Part shown: positions 8,520 through 17,233 of the stretch, one piece after another
How positions within the stretch are numbered: the first letter of the stretch is position 1
How the letters are laid out: every line of letters begins with the position of its first letter
NCBI RefSeq assembly: GCF_001613445.1
Contig: NZ_BDCJ01000003.1
Span: 248,001-312,000 of the forward strand
DNA length: 64,000 bases
From: Nocardia grenadensis NBRC 108939
Lineage (GTDB): Bacteria; Actinomycetota; Actinomycetes; Mycobacteriales; Mycobacteriaceae
Direction of reading: 5' to 3'
Position numbers and translations under genes: made by a program
Notes under the pieces: model-generated
The model's input: the letters and a program-made list of their open reading frames with translations, nothing else
Told to the model about the DNA's origin: nothing
The model's database searches: none

Positions 8520-8630
8520 ATGCTCGACCGCACTGCCACACGCACACTCGGCGTGCTCGCCGGCCGCGGCGCGGTAGCCGCCGCACCGGACGACGCGCGC
8601 CGGGCGGCACCGCCGCCGGACCGCCGGTAG
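8520..8630 (+). CDS. Possible 36-codon leader ORF upstream of the MerR-B12 gene
   Basis: ATG 8520 is preceded by AGGGAGA at good spacing and opens a 36-codon frame (MLDRTATRTLGVLAGRGAVA, then an Ala/Pro/Arg-rich tail) that stops 17 bases before the next start codon. It could be a leader peptide or a chance frame; only the ribosome-binding site and position support it. Confidence 0.3.
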   Translation: MLDRTATRTLGVLAGRGAVAAAPDDARRAAPPPDRR

Positions 8631-8647
8631 CCGACGGAGGTGAGTCG

Positions 8648-9511
8648 ATGACCGGGTCCGCAACGGACACCGAATGGACGGTCGGCGCGGTGGCCAGGAA
8701 CCTCGGCGTACCGGTCGCGACGCTGCGCAGCTGGAATCAGCGTTACGAGTTGACTTCCCGGCCACACCGGCCCGGTCAGCACCGCCTCTACACCCCGGGT
8801 GATGTGGCGACGCTCAGGCGAATGGTCGATCTGGTCCGTGCGGGCATCGGCCCACGCAACGCGGCCGCGGCGACCCGGACCCCCGCCCTCGCCGCGGCGG
8901 AGAATGTGGAACCGATGATGGCGGCGGCCGCCCGGCTGGATACCACCCGGCTGCTGGACATCCTCACCACCCATATCGCGCAATTCGGCGTAACGGCGAC
9001 GTGGAACAGGCTGTGCCGGCCGGTTTTCGCCGAACTCGTCGACCGGCAGCGCCGTGGCCAGGGATTGATCGAGGTGGAGCACGCCCTGTCCGGGGCGATC
9101 ACCACCGCCCTGCACCATGCGGTGCCGCCGGCACGGGCCACCGGACGCATCCCCCCGGTCCTACTGGCCTGCGCCGGCGGCGAATGCCACACCCTCCCGC
9201 TCGAAGTCCTGCGCGCCGCACTGGCCGAAAACGGCATTCCGTCGATACTGCTCGGCGCCTCGACGCCCGGCAACGCGCTGGCCGGCGCCGTGGCCGGCCC
9301 ACACCACCGTCCAGTGGTGGTGCTCTGGTCCCAGACGCTCCGGACCGCGGCGCAACGGCCGCTGCCCGCGGGAAGCCGGACACCGGCGCAGGTGCTCCTC
9401 GCCGGCCCCGGCTGGACCGCCCGCACCACTCCCGCGGGCGCACACCGGGTGAGCACGCTCGAAGAGGCCGTCCACCTCATCGGCCGGATCCCGAGCCGGA
9501 ATCACCACTGA
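8648..9511 (+). CDS. MerR-type regulator with cobalamin-binding-like domain
   Basis: A 287-residue protein with a MerR winged helix at residues 8-75 (WTVGAVARNLGVPVATLRSW, HRLYTPGDVATLRRM) and a C-terminal B12-binding-type region. The latter has a four-helix bundle with GLIEVEHALSGAI, matching the E-H-x-x-S motif that caps the cobalamin in CarH/LitR. A Rossmann-like part follows with GGECHTLPLEVL, where the His occupies the lower-ligand position although the usual D-x-H-x-x-G is altered. By family knowledge it could be a light- or B12-dependent repressor. ATG 8648 follows a near-perfect GGAGGTGA. No carotenoid or photolyase genes are adjacent. Confidence 0.78.
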   Translation: MTGSATDTEWTVGAVARNLGVPVATLRSWNQRYELTSRPHRPGQHRLYTPGDVATLRRMVDLVRAGIGPRNAAAATRTPALAAAENVEPMMAAAARLDTTRLLDILTTHIAQFGVTATWNRLCRPVFAELVDRQRRGQGLIEVEHALSGAITTALHHAVPPARATGRIPPVLLACAGGECHTLPLEVLRAALAENGIPSILLGASTPGNALAGAVAGPHHRPVVVLWSQTLRTAAQRPLPAGSRTPAQVLLAGPGWTARTTPAGAHRVSTLEEAVHLIGRIPSRNHH

Positions 9512-9721
9512 CCTCCGCAGGGAATTCCACCGGTTCCGGCCGCATCGCTCGCCCCGGCGACCGGCTCGCATCGCGATGCCGACAACGCGACCGGAGGAAG
9601 CGGGGCCGGCGTCACCGGGCGCGGTGGTAAACCATCGCCATTTCGCCGAGTTCGCCGACCTCGAAATCACCGGTCGCTGCGGCCCGAACCGGCCGCCTCG
9701 AGGGTGTCGCGCCGGGCAGGT

Positions 9722-10342
9722 TCACGGGCGCTCCAGGTAGGCGACTATGCCGCCGGTCAGGGCCTTCAGCGCGTCGTCGAGATCACCGTAGGTACCCAGG
9801 GTGCGTTCGGAAGTGATCCCGCGCATCGCCGCCGGGATGAGGGCGGCCACCTGCCGCACCTTGTCCGGATCGAGTTCCATATCGGCGAAAGCACGCTGAC
9901 AGGCCTTGTCCCAGTTCGGTTTCCACGATGCCAGTTCCGCGGCGGTGCGGGGGTAGTCGCGTTCCAGTTCGGCGTGCTCGCGCGGCAGGGCAGCACGCAA
10001 CGTTTCGATGGCCAGCGATTCCGGCCGGCGCAGCCCGCCGGCCATGGCGTCGATCATGGCGGCCACCCGCTCGTGCAGGGTGCCGTCCGGTTTGATCCCG
10101 GCGGGCAGGTCTCCCCGCTTGTCCGCGGTGTACCGCAGGACCGCCGCCCACAGTCCGTCGATATCACCGAACTGGTATTTGATCACTCCCCAGGTGGCGC
10201 CGATATCGCGGGCGATCCGATTACCCGAGACCGCCGCGGGGTCGCCGGTGGCCAGTGAGGCGATGGCCGCCTCGAGCATGCTCTCCCGCGACTGGATCCC
10301 CCGCCTGTTCGCTCGTCTCCCGCCCACCGCCGCTTCCGTCAC
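9722..10342 (-). CDS. TetR-family regulator of the Rieske oxygenase unit
   Basis: A 206-residue repressor. The N-terminal helix-turn-helix region reads RESMLEAAIASLATGDPAAV, SGNRIARDIGATWGVIKYQF, GDIDGLWAAVLRYTADKRGD; the recognition helix is WGVIKYQF-like rather than the usual ATLYYHF. The C-terminal domain is all helical and presumably binds a hydrophobic ligand. It is transcribed divergently from the Rieske oxygenase gene; the shared intergenic region carries an inverted repeat over a promoter, so it probably controls that operon and itself. Confidence 0.85.
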   Translation of the reverse strand: MTEAAVGGRRANRRGIQSRESMLEAAIASLATGDPAAVSGNRIARDIGATWGVIKYQFGDIDGLWAAVLRYTADKRGDLPAGIKPDGTLHERVAAMIDAMAGGLRRPESLAIETLRAALPREHAELERDYPRTAAELASWKPNWDKACQRAFADMELDPDKVRQVAALIPAAMRGITSERTLGTYGDLDDALKALTGGIVAYLERP

Positions 10343-10384
10343 GATGGCGACTTTACCGGCCCTGAACAGGGTGATCCAGTTTCA

Positions 10385-10423
10385 CATAGAGCTCTTGTAA
10401 TCTTTCAAAGAGGGTTCTATGCT
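10385..10423 (+). promoter_or_regulatory. Promoter overlapped by a TetR operator
   Basis: TTGTAA (10395-10400) and TATGCT (10418-10423) with a 17-base spacer form a good vegetative promoter reading toward the Rieske gene. An interrupted inverted repeat, CATAGA (10385-10390)/TCTATG (10416-10421) with inner CTCTT/AAGAG arms, covers it, as expected for repression by the divergent TetR. Confidence 0.6.
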
Positions 10424-10507
10424 CGGGAGCGCCACGTGACCGGCGTCATATACCGAAGTACGGCCGTGGCCGCGCCCGCTACCGCCCCCGATGCCCGGAG
10501 GATCGCG

Positions 10508-11533
10508 ATGGCAAAACCACCACTGCCGATGGAGCCGACGGGCTGGTTCCAGGTGGCCTGGTGCAGTGAGATCGGCATCGGCGCGGTACACCGGATGAAG
10601 TACTTCGGCCGCGAAATGGTGGCCTGGCGATCGGTCTCCGGGCAGGTCACTGTCTTCGATGCCTACTGTGAGCATCTGGGCGCGCATCTCGGCTACGGCG
10701 GCCGGGTGGAGGGCGAGAACCTGGTCTGTCCATTCCACGGCTGGGAGTGGAACCGCGAGGGGCGCAATGTCTGCATCCCCTACGAGAGCCACCCGAACAA
10801 GGGCCGCCGCATCCGCAGCTACCCGGTGGTGGAGCGCAACGAGAGCGTCTGGATCTGGTACGACATCGACGGCCGGCCACCGCATTTCGAGGTCCCCGAT
10901 ATCTTCGCCGCGTTCGGCGACGGCAAAACCGCCGCGGACTACTACCCGCCGGTGCCCGCGGCCACGTTGTACCGGCCCGGGCTCGAACTGCACCCACAGT
11001 ACGTCATGGAGAACGGTGTCGATTTCGCGCATTTCAAGTATGTGCACAAGACCCCGTTCGTGCCGGAGTTCACCCGCCACGACTTCTCCGGGCCCGTCTC
11101 CTACGTCGATTTCACCATCGCCTTCGACGAGGGCGTGACCGAAGACCAGGTCGACAGTGGTGTCGAATCGATAAACGCCGGGCTCGGATGCTCGATCACC
11201 AAGAGCTGGGGCATGATCGACAACCGCACCATGCCCGCGGTGACGCCGGTCGACGAGCGCACCTCCGATGTCCGGTTCACCGTGTGGATCGGCCGCAGAC
11301 CCGGTGACGAGAGCCCGGAGATCACCACCTACGGCACAGCGATGGCCGGTTTCGTGATCGAGCAGTTCGAAGCCGATATCCACATCTGGGCGCATCAGCG
11401 CTACTCCGACCCGCCCGCGCTGTCGCGCAAGGAATACGCGGGCTTCCGGGCCCTGCGCGAATGGGCACGGCAGTTCTACCCGGGCACCGGCGCGGCCGAC
11501 TCCGCACCGAACGTGGACGCGGCCGGCGTATGA
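10508..11533 (+). CDS. Rieske non-heme iron oxygenase, KshA-like
   Basis: Terminal oxygenase component of about 341 residues, cytoplasmic, needing an external reductase. The [2Fe-2S] Rieske site is Cys54-x-His56 and Cys74-x2-His77 (YCEHLGAHLG and VCPFHGWEWN). The mononuclear iron site is in ENGVDFAHFKYVHKTP, giving the N-x-x-D-x-x-H-x(4)-H pattern. The layout resembles 3-ketosteroid 9-alpha-hydroxylase oxygenase (KshA) and related actinobacterial steroid/terpenoid hydroxylases; the exact substrate cannot be read from sequence. ATG 10508 is chosen over an upstream in-frame start because a GGAGGA site precedes it. No reductase gene is adjacent. A dehydrogenase gene follows after about 50 bases. 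Confidence 0.85.
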   Translation: MAKPPLPMEPTGWFQVAWCSEIGIGAVHRMKYFGREMVAWRSVSGQVTVFDAYCEHLGAHLGYGGRVEGENLVCPFHGWEWNREGRNVCIPYESHPNKGRRIRSYPVVERNESVWIWYDIDGRPPHFEVPDIFAAFGDGKTAADYYPPVPAATLYRPGLELHPQYVMENGVDFAHFKYVHKTPFVPEFTRHDFSGPVSYVDFTIAFDEGVTEDQVDSGVESINAGLGCSITKSWGMIDNRTMPAVTPVDERTSDVRFTVWIGRRPGDESPEITTYGTAMAGFVIEQFEADIHIWAHQRYSDPPALSRKEYAGFRALREWARQFYPGTGAADSAPNVDAAGV

Positions 11534-11585
11534 CCGCGGACTCGAACAGGCAGCCTCGCCGACCCGCAGACAGAAAGGCCCACCC

Positions 11586-12671
11586 ATGAGCACTTCCGGC
11601 AAGATCCGGGTATTCCAGGTTGCGACCGGCAACCTCGGCACCGAGATGATCGGCCGCATCCGCGACCATCCGGATCTCGAGCTCGTCGGGCTGCACTGCT
11701 ACACCCCGGAAAAGATCGGCCGGGACGCCGGCGAGATCGTCGGCATCGGGCCGATCGGGGTGACGGCGACCGGTACGGTCGAGCAGATCATCGAGGCGCG
11801 CCCCGATGTCCTCACCTTCCACGGCGTCTTCCCCGACGAGGACCTCTACGAGAAGGTATTGGAGGCGGGCATCGATGTGGTGACCACAGCGGACTGGATC
11901 ACCGGCTTCCACCGCGACACCAACCACGCCCACCCGTCGGGCCGCAAGGTCAGTGAAATCATCCGGGCCGCCTGCGAGCGCGGCAATTCCACCTTCTACG
12001 GCACGGGCATGAATCCCGGACTCGCCCAGATCCTCGGAATCGTGCACACCGCCGACGTCGCCGCGATCGAGAACATCACCGTCACCGAATCGGTGGACGT
12101 CTCCTGCCACCATTCCGTCGACACCTGGAAAGCAGTCGGTTACGGCCGCCCGATCGACGATCCGACCATCCCGGACTCGTTGCACAAATACACCGCGGTC
12201 TTCGCCGATTCGGTCTACCTGATGGCCGACACCTTCGACCTCGAACTGGACGAGGTCACCTTCCACTACGAACTCGGCGCCTGCACGAAGGACATCGATC
12301 TGGGCTGGTATTTCCTGCCCAAGGGCTCACTCGGCGCCAACTACATCAAGTATCAGGGCCTGGTCGACGGCGTGCCGCGGGTGGAAACCCATCTCGAATG
12401 GCAGATGACCCCGCACACCGACCCCGCGTGGAATATCAAGGGCTGCTACATCACCCAGATCACCGGCGATCCCAGCATCTACAGCAAACATATGATCTTC
12501 CCCCGGAGGGGCTTCGACCTGTCGCAGCCGGAGAACTTCGCCTCGATCGGGATGACCGTCACCGGATTACCGGCCCTCAACTCCCTGCGGTCTGTTGTCG
12601 CCGCGCGTCCGGGCATCATCACCAGCGCCGACCTCCCGCTGCGCGCGTTCGCCGGGCGTTTCGCTATCTGA
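11586..12671 (+). CDS. NAD(P)-binding dehydrogenase, dihydrodipicolinate-reductase-like
   Basis: A 361-residue Rossmann-fold protein. The N-terminal nucleotide-binding motif is VFQVATGNLGTEMIGRI followed by the acidic strand end LELVGLHCYTPEKIG. Later motifs TFHGVFPDEDLYEKVLEAG, VVTTADWITGF and GTGMNPGLAQILGIV match the actinobacterial group annotated as dihydrodipicolinate reductase-like or 2,4-diaminopentanoate-dehydrogenase-like. The C-terminal part is the catalytic/dimerisation domain. It is co-oriented with the Rieske oxygenase and probably acts in the same degradative pathway, perhaps oxidising the hydroxylated product; that role is inference. ATG 11586 follows AGAAAGG. Confidence 0.75.
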   Translation: MSTSGKIRVFQVATGNLGTEMIGRIRDHPDLELVGLHCYTPEKIGRDAGEIVGIGPIGVTATGTVEQIIEARPDVLTFHGVFPDEDLYEKVLEAGIDVVTTADWITGFHRDTNHAHPSGRKVSEIIRAACERGNSTFYGTGMNPGLAQILGIVHTADVAAIENITVTESVDVSCHHSVDTWKAVGYGRPIDDPTIPDSLHKYTAVFADSVYLMADTFDLELDEVTFHYELGACTKDIDLGWYFLPKGSLGANYIKYQGLVDGVPRVETHLEWQMTPHTDPAWNIKGCYITQITGDPSIYSKHMIFPRRGFDLSQPENFASIGMTVTGLPALNSLRSVVAARPGIITSADLPLRAFAGRFAI

Positions 12672-12746
12672 GGGGCGCGCCACGGGCCCGCCGGATCGCC
12701 CGGCGGTGGCCCACGGCGCGCTCACTGCGCAACCACCCAATCGGCG

Positions 12747-13040
12747 ATGACCTCCACATCCACATGGTGCGGCCGGAGGCAGAACCCGGTGCCCGCGAGC
12801 ACCGTCCACCCGGCCGAAGCCGCCGGACTGACCGTGACCGACCTGCGCACCGCACGCTGCCGGATGGAGTTCTCCGATATCGGCGCCATCATATGGATCC
12901 TGCGCAAATGCGTGTGGTGGGTGCCGGATTTCTCCGTCGACCGCTACCGGGACACGCTCGTGGAATTGGACCGGGAGATGCGCGACGGGCACCCGTTCGT
13001 CGCATTCTCCACCCGGCATCTCATCGACGCGGTCCGCTGA
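12747..13040 (+). pseudogene. C-terminal fragment of a class I SAM methyltransferase
   Basis: The frame carries AAGLTVTDLRTARCRMEFSD, then IGAIIWILRKCVWWVPDFSV and FVAFSTRHLIDAVR. This is the C-terminal segment (last ~80 residues) of a family of actinobacterial SAM-dependent methyltransferases. The SAM-binding Rossmann core (G-x-G-x-G) is missing, and the preceding 75 bases show no continuation, so this is a truncated relic. Confidence 0.55.
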
Positions 13041-13100
13041 CCCGGCGCCACGGACATACCGCCGGCCGGGACACCGGCGTCCATGCGCGACACTGGATCG

Positions 13101-13544
13101 GTGAGTACCGACAACGGCCCGACACCCCCGCCGGCCAGCGCCTCGATCATCGTGCTGACGTTGGCGCGGCGAGTGGAGACCGAACTCAACGCCGCGCTGG
13201 CAACACTGGATCTGACCGTCGGCCGCCTGGGTCTGCTCGGCCATATCTCCGGGGTCCCGGGTGCGTCGTTCTCGGAGCTGGCGCGGATGTCGGGAATCAG
13301 CGTGCAGAGCGTGCACACGGCGGTGAAGGCCATGGTCGGCGCCGGACTGGTCCACGACCGTACGGCCCGTGCCGGCTCGGCGTCGGCGATCGAGCTCACC
13401 GCCGAGGGGACTCGTCTGCTCCGCGCCGCCCAGCAGGTGGTCACCGATGTCGACGAACGTCTGTTCGGGCCGGCCGCAGACCCGGTACAGCGCCGGATCG
13501 GTGCGGCCGTCGTGGACGCGTTCACCGGCCGAGCCACCCCCTGA
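13101..13544 (+). CDS. MarR-family transcriptional regulator
   Basis: About 147 residues with a winged-helix core: IIVLTLARRVETELNAALAT, FSELARMSGISVQSVHTAVK, AMVGAGLVHDRTARAGSASA with the wing and EGTRLLRAAQQ helix of MarR proteins. These act as dimers, usually repressing adjacent genes until a small aromatic ligand binds. GTG 13101 gives a typical start; an ATG at 13083 would add six residues, and neither has a strong ribosome-binding site. The nitronate monooxygenase gene follows about 110 bases downstream on the same strand and is a plausible target. Confidence 0.8.
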   Translation: MSTDNGPTPPPASASIIVLTLARRVETELNAALATLDLTVGRLGLLGHISGVPGASFSELARMSGISVQSVHTAVKAMVGAGLVHDRTARAGSASAIELTAEGTRLLRAAQQVVTDVDERLFGPAADPVQRRIGAAVVDAFTGRATP

Positions 13545-13653
13545 ACCACGCCGCCGCCCTCCGGACGTCAGCACGGTCGGCCGGGATGCGGGCTCCCGTA
13601 ATGTCGCCTCCACAAGGGGCCACCTGGGCGCCTGGAGGAGAAGGAGGCCGTGG

Positions 13654-14661
13654 GTGCCGGGAACACCGTGGTCGCGCCGGATGGGTTTGTCGGTTCCGAT
13701 CGTGAACGCACCGATGGGTGGAGTGGCCGGGGGCCGCCTCGCGTCCGCCGTGTCCGCGGCCGGCGGTCTGGGAATGATCGGCATGGGCAGCACCGGATCG
13801 GCCGCGGCCCTGGAACACGAACTCACGCAACTCGATCCGGCACCCGGGGTGTTCGGTATCGGCATGGTGGGCTGGGTGCTCGAGCGCGAACCCGCCCTGC
13901 TGGAGACGGCCCTGACCGCGCGGCCGGCGCTCGTCTCGGTCGGTTTCACCGAGGAGTGGGCCTGGATCGACCGGGTCCACGAGGCGGGTGCGGCGGCGCT
14001 CACCCAGGTCTACGACGCGGATCAGGCATGCCGGGCCGCGGCGGCCGGAGTGGATGTCCTGGTGGCCCGCGGCAGCGAGGGCGGCGGCCATGGCGATCCC
14101 CGGCTGGGCACACTGGCGGTACTGGACGCGGTACTCGACGCGGTCACGGTGCCCGTACTCGCCGCCGGTGGTATCGCCACCGCCCGGGGTCTGGCGGCCG
14201 TGCTCGCGGCGGGGGCGGCCGGTGCCTGGCTCGGCACCTGTCTGTCGGCCTGCCCGGAAGCGCTCACCCCGGAACCCGCTCGCGCCGCGCTGATCCGCGC
14301 CCGGGCCACCGATACGGTGGTCACCCGGGTCTTCGATCTGGGGCAGCGGCTACCCTGGCCGGACCGCTATCCCGCCCGCGTACTGGCCAACGAGACCACC
14401 CGGACCTGGGCGGAGCAGGAGGCCGCGTTATCCGCGGACGGCGCGGCCCGCGACGAAGTGGCGGCGGCCGCCGCCACCGGAGACCCCCGCCGCGCCCCCG
14501 TCGACGCCGGCGCGGGCGTCGGCGCTCTCACCCGCAGTCTCCCGGCCGGTGAGGTCGTCGCCGCATTGTGTACCGGAGCCGATCGGCTGTTGGGCCGGTG
14601 GGCGCACGGCGCCGGGACCGCGGCGGACAGCGGCACGGCACTCGGGCCGGAGAGCGACTGA
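13654..14661 (+). CDS. Nitronate monooxygenase/NPD-family FMN protein
   Basis: A 335-residue TIM-barrel flavoprotein. The N-terminus MGLSVPIVNAPMGGVAGGRL holds the strand-1 P-I-x-x-A-P-M signature. It is followed by AVSAAGGLGMIGMGS, DVLVARGSEGGGHG (phosphate-binding Gly-rich loop with the conserved His region) and VLAAGGIATARGLAAVLAAG for FMN phosphate binding. Family members oxidise nitronates or act as 2-nitropropane dioxygenase-like/enoyl reductase-like enzymes. GTG 13654 is selected because AGGAGG lies six bases upstream. The final ~45 residues diverge from the core. It is convergent with the response-regulator gene. Confidence 0.82.
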   Translation: MPGTPWSRRMGLSVPIVNAPMGGVAGGRLASAVSAAGGLGMIGMGSTGSAAALEHELTQLDPAPGVFGIGMVGWVLEREPALLETALTARPALVSVGFTEEWAWIDRVHEAGAAALTQVYDADQACRAAAAGVDVLVARGSEGGGHGDPRLGTLAVLDAVLDAVTVPVLAAGGIATARGLAAVLAAGAAGAWLGTCLSACPEALTPEPARAALIRARATDTVVTRVFDLGQRLPWPDRYPARVLANETTRTWAEQEAALSADGAARDEVAAAAATGDPRRAPVDAGAGVGALTRSLPAGEVVAALCTGADRLLGRWAHGAGTAADSGTALGPESD

Positions 14662-14667
14662 CGCTCG

Positions 14668-15285
14668 TCAGATCCAGCCCTTCTCCCGTGCCCTGAGGGC
14701 CGCCTCATACCGGTTGGAGACCCCGAGCTTCGCCATTGCCGCGGAGAGGTAGTTGCGGGTGGTGCCCGGCGACAGGTGGGCTCGCCGGGCGATGTCCTCG
14801 ACCGACGAGCCGTCGAGGGCGTATTCGAGAACATCGGCTTCCCGTGCGGTGAGCACGGTGTCACCGGCGCTGATGGCTTCCGCGGCCAGCTCCGGATCGA
14901 CATACCGGCCGCCGGCGTGCACGGTGCGGATCACGTCGGCCAGCGTCGCCGCCGAGGTCGTCTTGGGCAGGAAACCCCGAACCCCCGCGGCCAGTGCCCG
15001 CTTGAGGTACCCGGGCCGGCCGTGGCTGGTGACGATCAGCGTGGCGGCACCCGGTGCGAGCCGCAGCAGCTGCGTGGCCGTCTCGATACCGTCGATACCG
15101 GGCATCTGCAGGTCGATGACGGCCACCGCGGCCGGCTCGTCCGCCGCGCGGCGCCGCCACACGGCCAGCAGCTCCTCCCCGGAGCCGACATGGTCGACGA
15201 CCTCGAGATCGGCTTCGAGATCGAGCATTGTCGCCAGCGCCGCGCGGATGAGGGTTTCGTCATCGGCGAGGAAGACCGGAATCAT
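14668..15285 (-). CDS. NarL/LuxR-family response regulator
   Basis: A 205-residue two-component output protein. The receiver domain has the acidic pair D8-D9, the phospho-acceptor Asp58 in VIDLQMPGIDG, the T/S position in LIVTSHGRPG and the Lys in GFLPKTTSAATL. The C-terminal LuxR-type helix-turn-helix reads LTAREADVLEYALDGSSVED, IARRAHLSPGTTRNYLSAAM, AKLGVSNRYEA. Its start overlaps the kinase stop by four bases. The pair probably controls the ABC exporter genes upstream in the same operon, as in many Gram-positive cell-envelope or antibiotic stress systems. Confidence 0.9.
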   Translation of the reverse strand: MIPVFLADDETLIRAALATMLDLEADLEVVDHVGSGEELLAVWRRRAADEPAAVAVIDLQMPGIDGIETATQLLRLAPGAATLIVTSHGRPGYLKRALAAGVRGFLPKTTSAATLADVIRTVHAGGRYVDPELAAEAISAGDTVLTAREADVLEYALDGSSVEDIARRAHLSPGTTRNYLSAAMAKLGVSNRYEAALRAREKGWI

Positions 15286-16424
15286 ATTTTCTCCCAGCGG
15301 ATCTCCAGGACGAACTCATCGGCGGTCGCGGTCACGGCGAGACTCGCGCCGACAGCCGCGAGCCGTTCCGCGAGCCCACGCAGCCCCGAATGCTGCCCCG
15401 GCGTGCCGCGCGGACGGTTGTTGCGCACCGACATACCGGCACCGCCGAACGCGAGCGTCGCCGATGTGGCCGCGGAGTGTTCGACGATATTGGTCGTACC
15501 CTCACGCACCACCCAGGCCGCGACCTCGTGGAATCGGGCGGGGACCGTTGCGGGATCGCCCTCGACGCCGAGCTCACACCCCACCGCCGCGAGCAGCGAA
15601 CCCGCCCCGGCCACCTCCCCGAGCAGATCGATCCCGCGATAGCCCCGAACCAGTTCACGCATCTGCCCCATGGATTCGACAGCGAGTGTTTTGACCTCGT
15701 CCATCTCCTGCGCCGCCCGGTCGGTATCGCCGGACCGCGACAGCACCCCGGCGAGTTCGCTTTTCACGGCGATCGCCGAGAATCCGCGGCCGACCACATC
15801 GTGCAGGTCCCGCGCGAATCGCAAACGCTCCTGCGCCAGCCGCAGTTCGGCCTCGACGACCTTCGCGTGTTCCACTTCGTCGACAACCCGCAGCCCCCAC
15901 ATCGTGAGCCAGACCGTCGCGATGACGAATCCGCCGGCGACGAAGGTCACCACGATCCCACTCACCACCGTCGCCGGGGACGAGCCGAAAACCGATCCGG
16001 TCGCCACGCTCAACACCGGCAGAATCCACCATCTGTGCCGGAGAAACGATACGAGGGCGAACACGGCCAGCACTGCCACATAGACGCCGGTCACCCGGGC
16101 GAGAACAACGGCGGCTTCGTCGTCCGCCGTCCGGGCGACCACGGCAGCGGCGACCCATACCCCTGTCAGCGTCGCGAGGGCGATCGGCAGGACCCACCCA
16201 CGCGACGACCACCGCGACGATACGGCGAATTCCGCGCGGGCCTCCACCGCGAAGACCGCCGCGATCCCGGCGAGCACCAGTCCGGCGGCCGCCCACGGCG
16301 AGCGAGCGGTGGCCGCCATGGCGACCACCACCGCGACCAGCGCGCCCTGGAATGTGATCCCGGTGTAGAGCCGGAATTTCGCCCCCGCCGGCAGTGCGCG
16401 CCACCGGGCGGTCCAGCGGTTCAC
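15282..16424 (-). CDS. Sensor histidine kinase (HisKA_3 type)
   Basis: About 380 residues. Residues 20-180 hold five to six membrane helices with short loops, so the sensor is intramembrane. The dimerisation/phosphoacceptor helix reads RLRFARDLHDVVGRGFSAIA with His208 as the phosphorylated residue. The C-terminal ATPase domain has WVVREGTTNIVEHS (N box) and GLRGLAERLAAVGASL (G box). GTG 16424 is taken as the start because it overlaps the permease stop as GTGA; an upstream ATG at 16481 is less likely. It is the cognate partner of the overlapping NarL-type regulator. Confidence 0.88.
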   Translation of the reverse strand: MNRWTARWRALPAGAKFRLYTGITFQGALVAVVVAMAATARSPWAAAGLVLAGIAAVFAVEARAEFAVSSRWSSRGWVLPIALATLTGVWVAAAVVARTADDEAAVVLARVTGVYVAVLAVFALVSFLRHRWWILPVLSVATGSVFGSSPATVVSGIVVTFVAGGFVIATVWLTMWGLRVVDEVEHAKVVEAELRLAQERLRFARDLHDVVGRGFSAIAVKSELAGVLSRSGDTDRAAQEMDEVKTLAVESMGQMRELVRGYRGIDLLGEVAGAGSLLAAVGCELGVEGDPATVPARFHEVAAWVVREGTTNIVEHSAATSATLAFGGAGMSVRNNRPRGTPGQHSGLRGLAERLAAVGASLAVTATADEFVLEIRWEKI

Positions 16425-17233
16425 CCGCGGTCGTCCCAGCGCAAACTCCGGCGGATCAGCGCGAACGCCAGGACGGTCCATATCGTCAGTGTCGCAAACG
16501 GGCGCCCCATCTCGGCGAAGGTCCCGGCGAAATCACCCGCGGCACCGGCGTCGGCGAGCGCCGGCACCCCGGCGACACCCAGCGACACCAGATCGGAGAC
16601 GGCCGCGAAGGGAGTCCAGCCGGCCAGATCCGCGAGTCGATCCGGCAGCATCGCGCGGATCGATGTCATCCCCAGCATGGCGATCGTCATCACCGGCAGC
16701 GAGGTGATCTGCGCGGCCTCGGCGTTCTTGGTGAACGTGCTGGTCGCCAGCGCCAGCAGGGAGAACAGGCCGATTCCGCCCGCGAGAGCGAGTGCGAGCG
16801 CGACGGGGTTGACCGGCGCGGGCGCCCCCGCACCGTAGACGACCGCGGCGACCACGGCGGCGCAACCGAGGGTGACCAGCGCACCGGGTATCGCGGGCGC
16901 GGTCTGGATCTGCCAGTCGGCGGCCTCACCTGTCCGAAGTCGTTTCAGTACGCCCTCGCCGCGGCGGGTGGTGACCATCGACAGCACCGAGTAGTACTGC
17001 ACGAACAGCAGGGTCACCAGCGCCAGCATCTCGAAGGTGAGTACCGCGAGATCCGCGGCGGAGGTATCGCCACGGCGGGCGATGAAGAACAGGGCCGCCG
17101 GTATGCCGATCGGGAACACCGTCGCCAGGTAGACGAGCGTTTTGTTCCGCCGGAACTGCAGGTACTCGGCCTTCGCGAGGGCAGCGAGCGGACGGCGGCG
17201 GAATCCGGGGGCCGGTGCGGCGGTCGTGGTCAT
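16421..17233 (-). CDS. ABC-2 type exporter permease
   Basis: A 270-residue integral membrane protein with six hydrophobic helices and an N-terminal cytoplasmic stretch LAALAKAEYLQFRRNKTLVY, typical of ABC-2 permeases such as DrrB. GEGVLKRLRTGEAADWQI is the conserved coupling region before helix 3. It starts one base into the stop codon of the ATPase gene (TGATG), and the kinase gene overlaps its 3' end, so ATPase, permease, kinase and regulator form a tight four-gene operon. Confidence 0.88.
   Translation of the reverse strand: MTTTAAPAPGFRRRPLAALAKAEYLQFRRNKTLVYLATVFPIGIPAALFFIARRGDTSAADLAVLTFEMLALVTLLFVQYYSVLSMVTTRRGEGVLKRLRTGEAADWQIQTAPAIPGALVTLGCAAVVAAVVYGAGAPAPVNPVALALALAGGIGLFSLLALATSTFTKNAEAAQITSLPVMTIAMLGMTSIRAMLPDRLADLAGWTPFAAVSDLVSLGVAGVPALADAGAAGDFAGTFAEMGRPFATLTIWTVLAFALIRRSLRWDDRG

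Noticed and set aside
12398..13705. Long open frame across the end of the dehydrogenase and the MarR gene
   Set aside because: It overlaps three better-supported genes, is Arg/His-rich and lacks domain similarity: an out-of-frame artefact of high GC.
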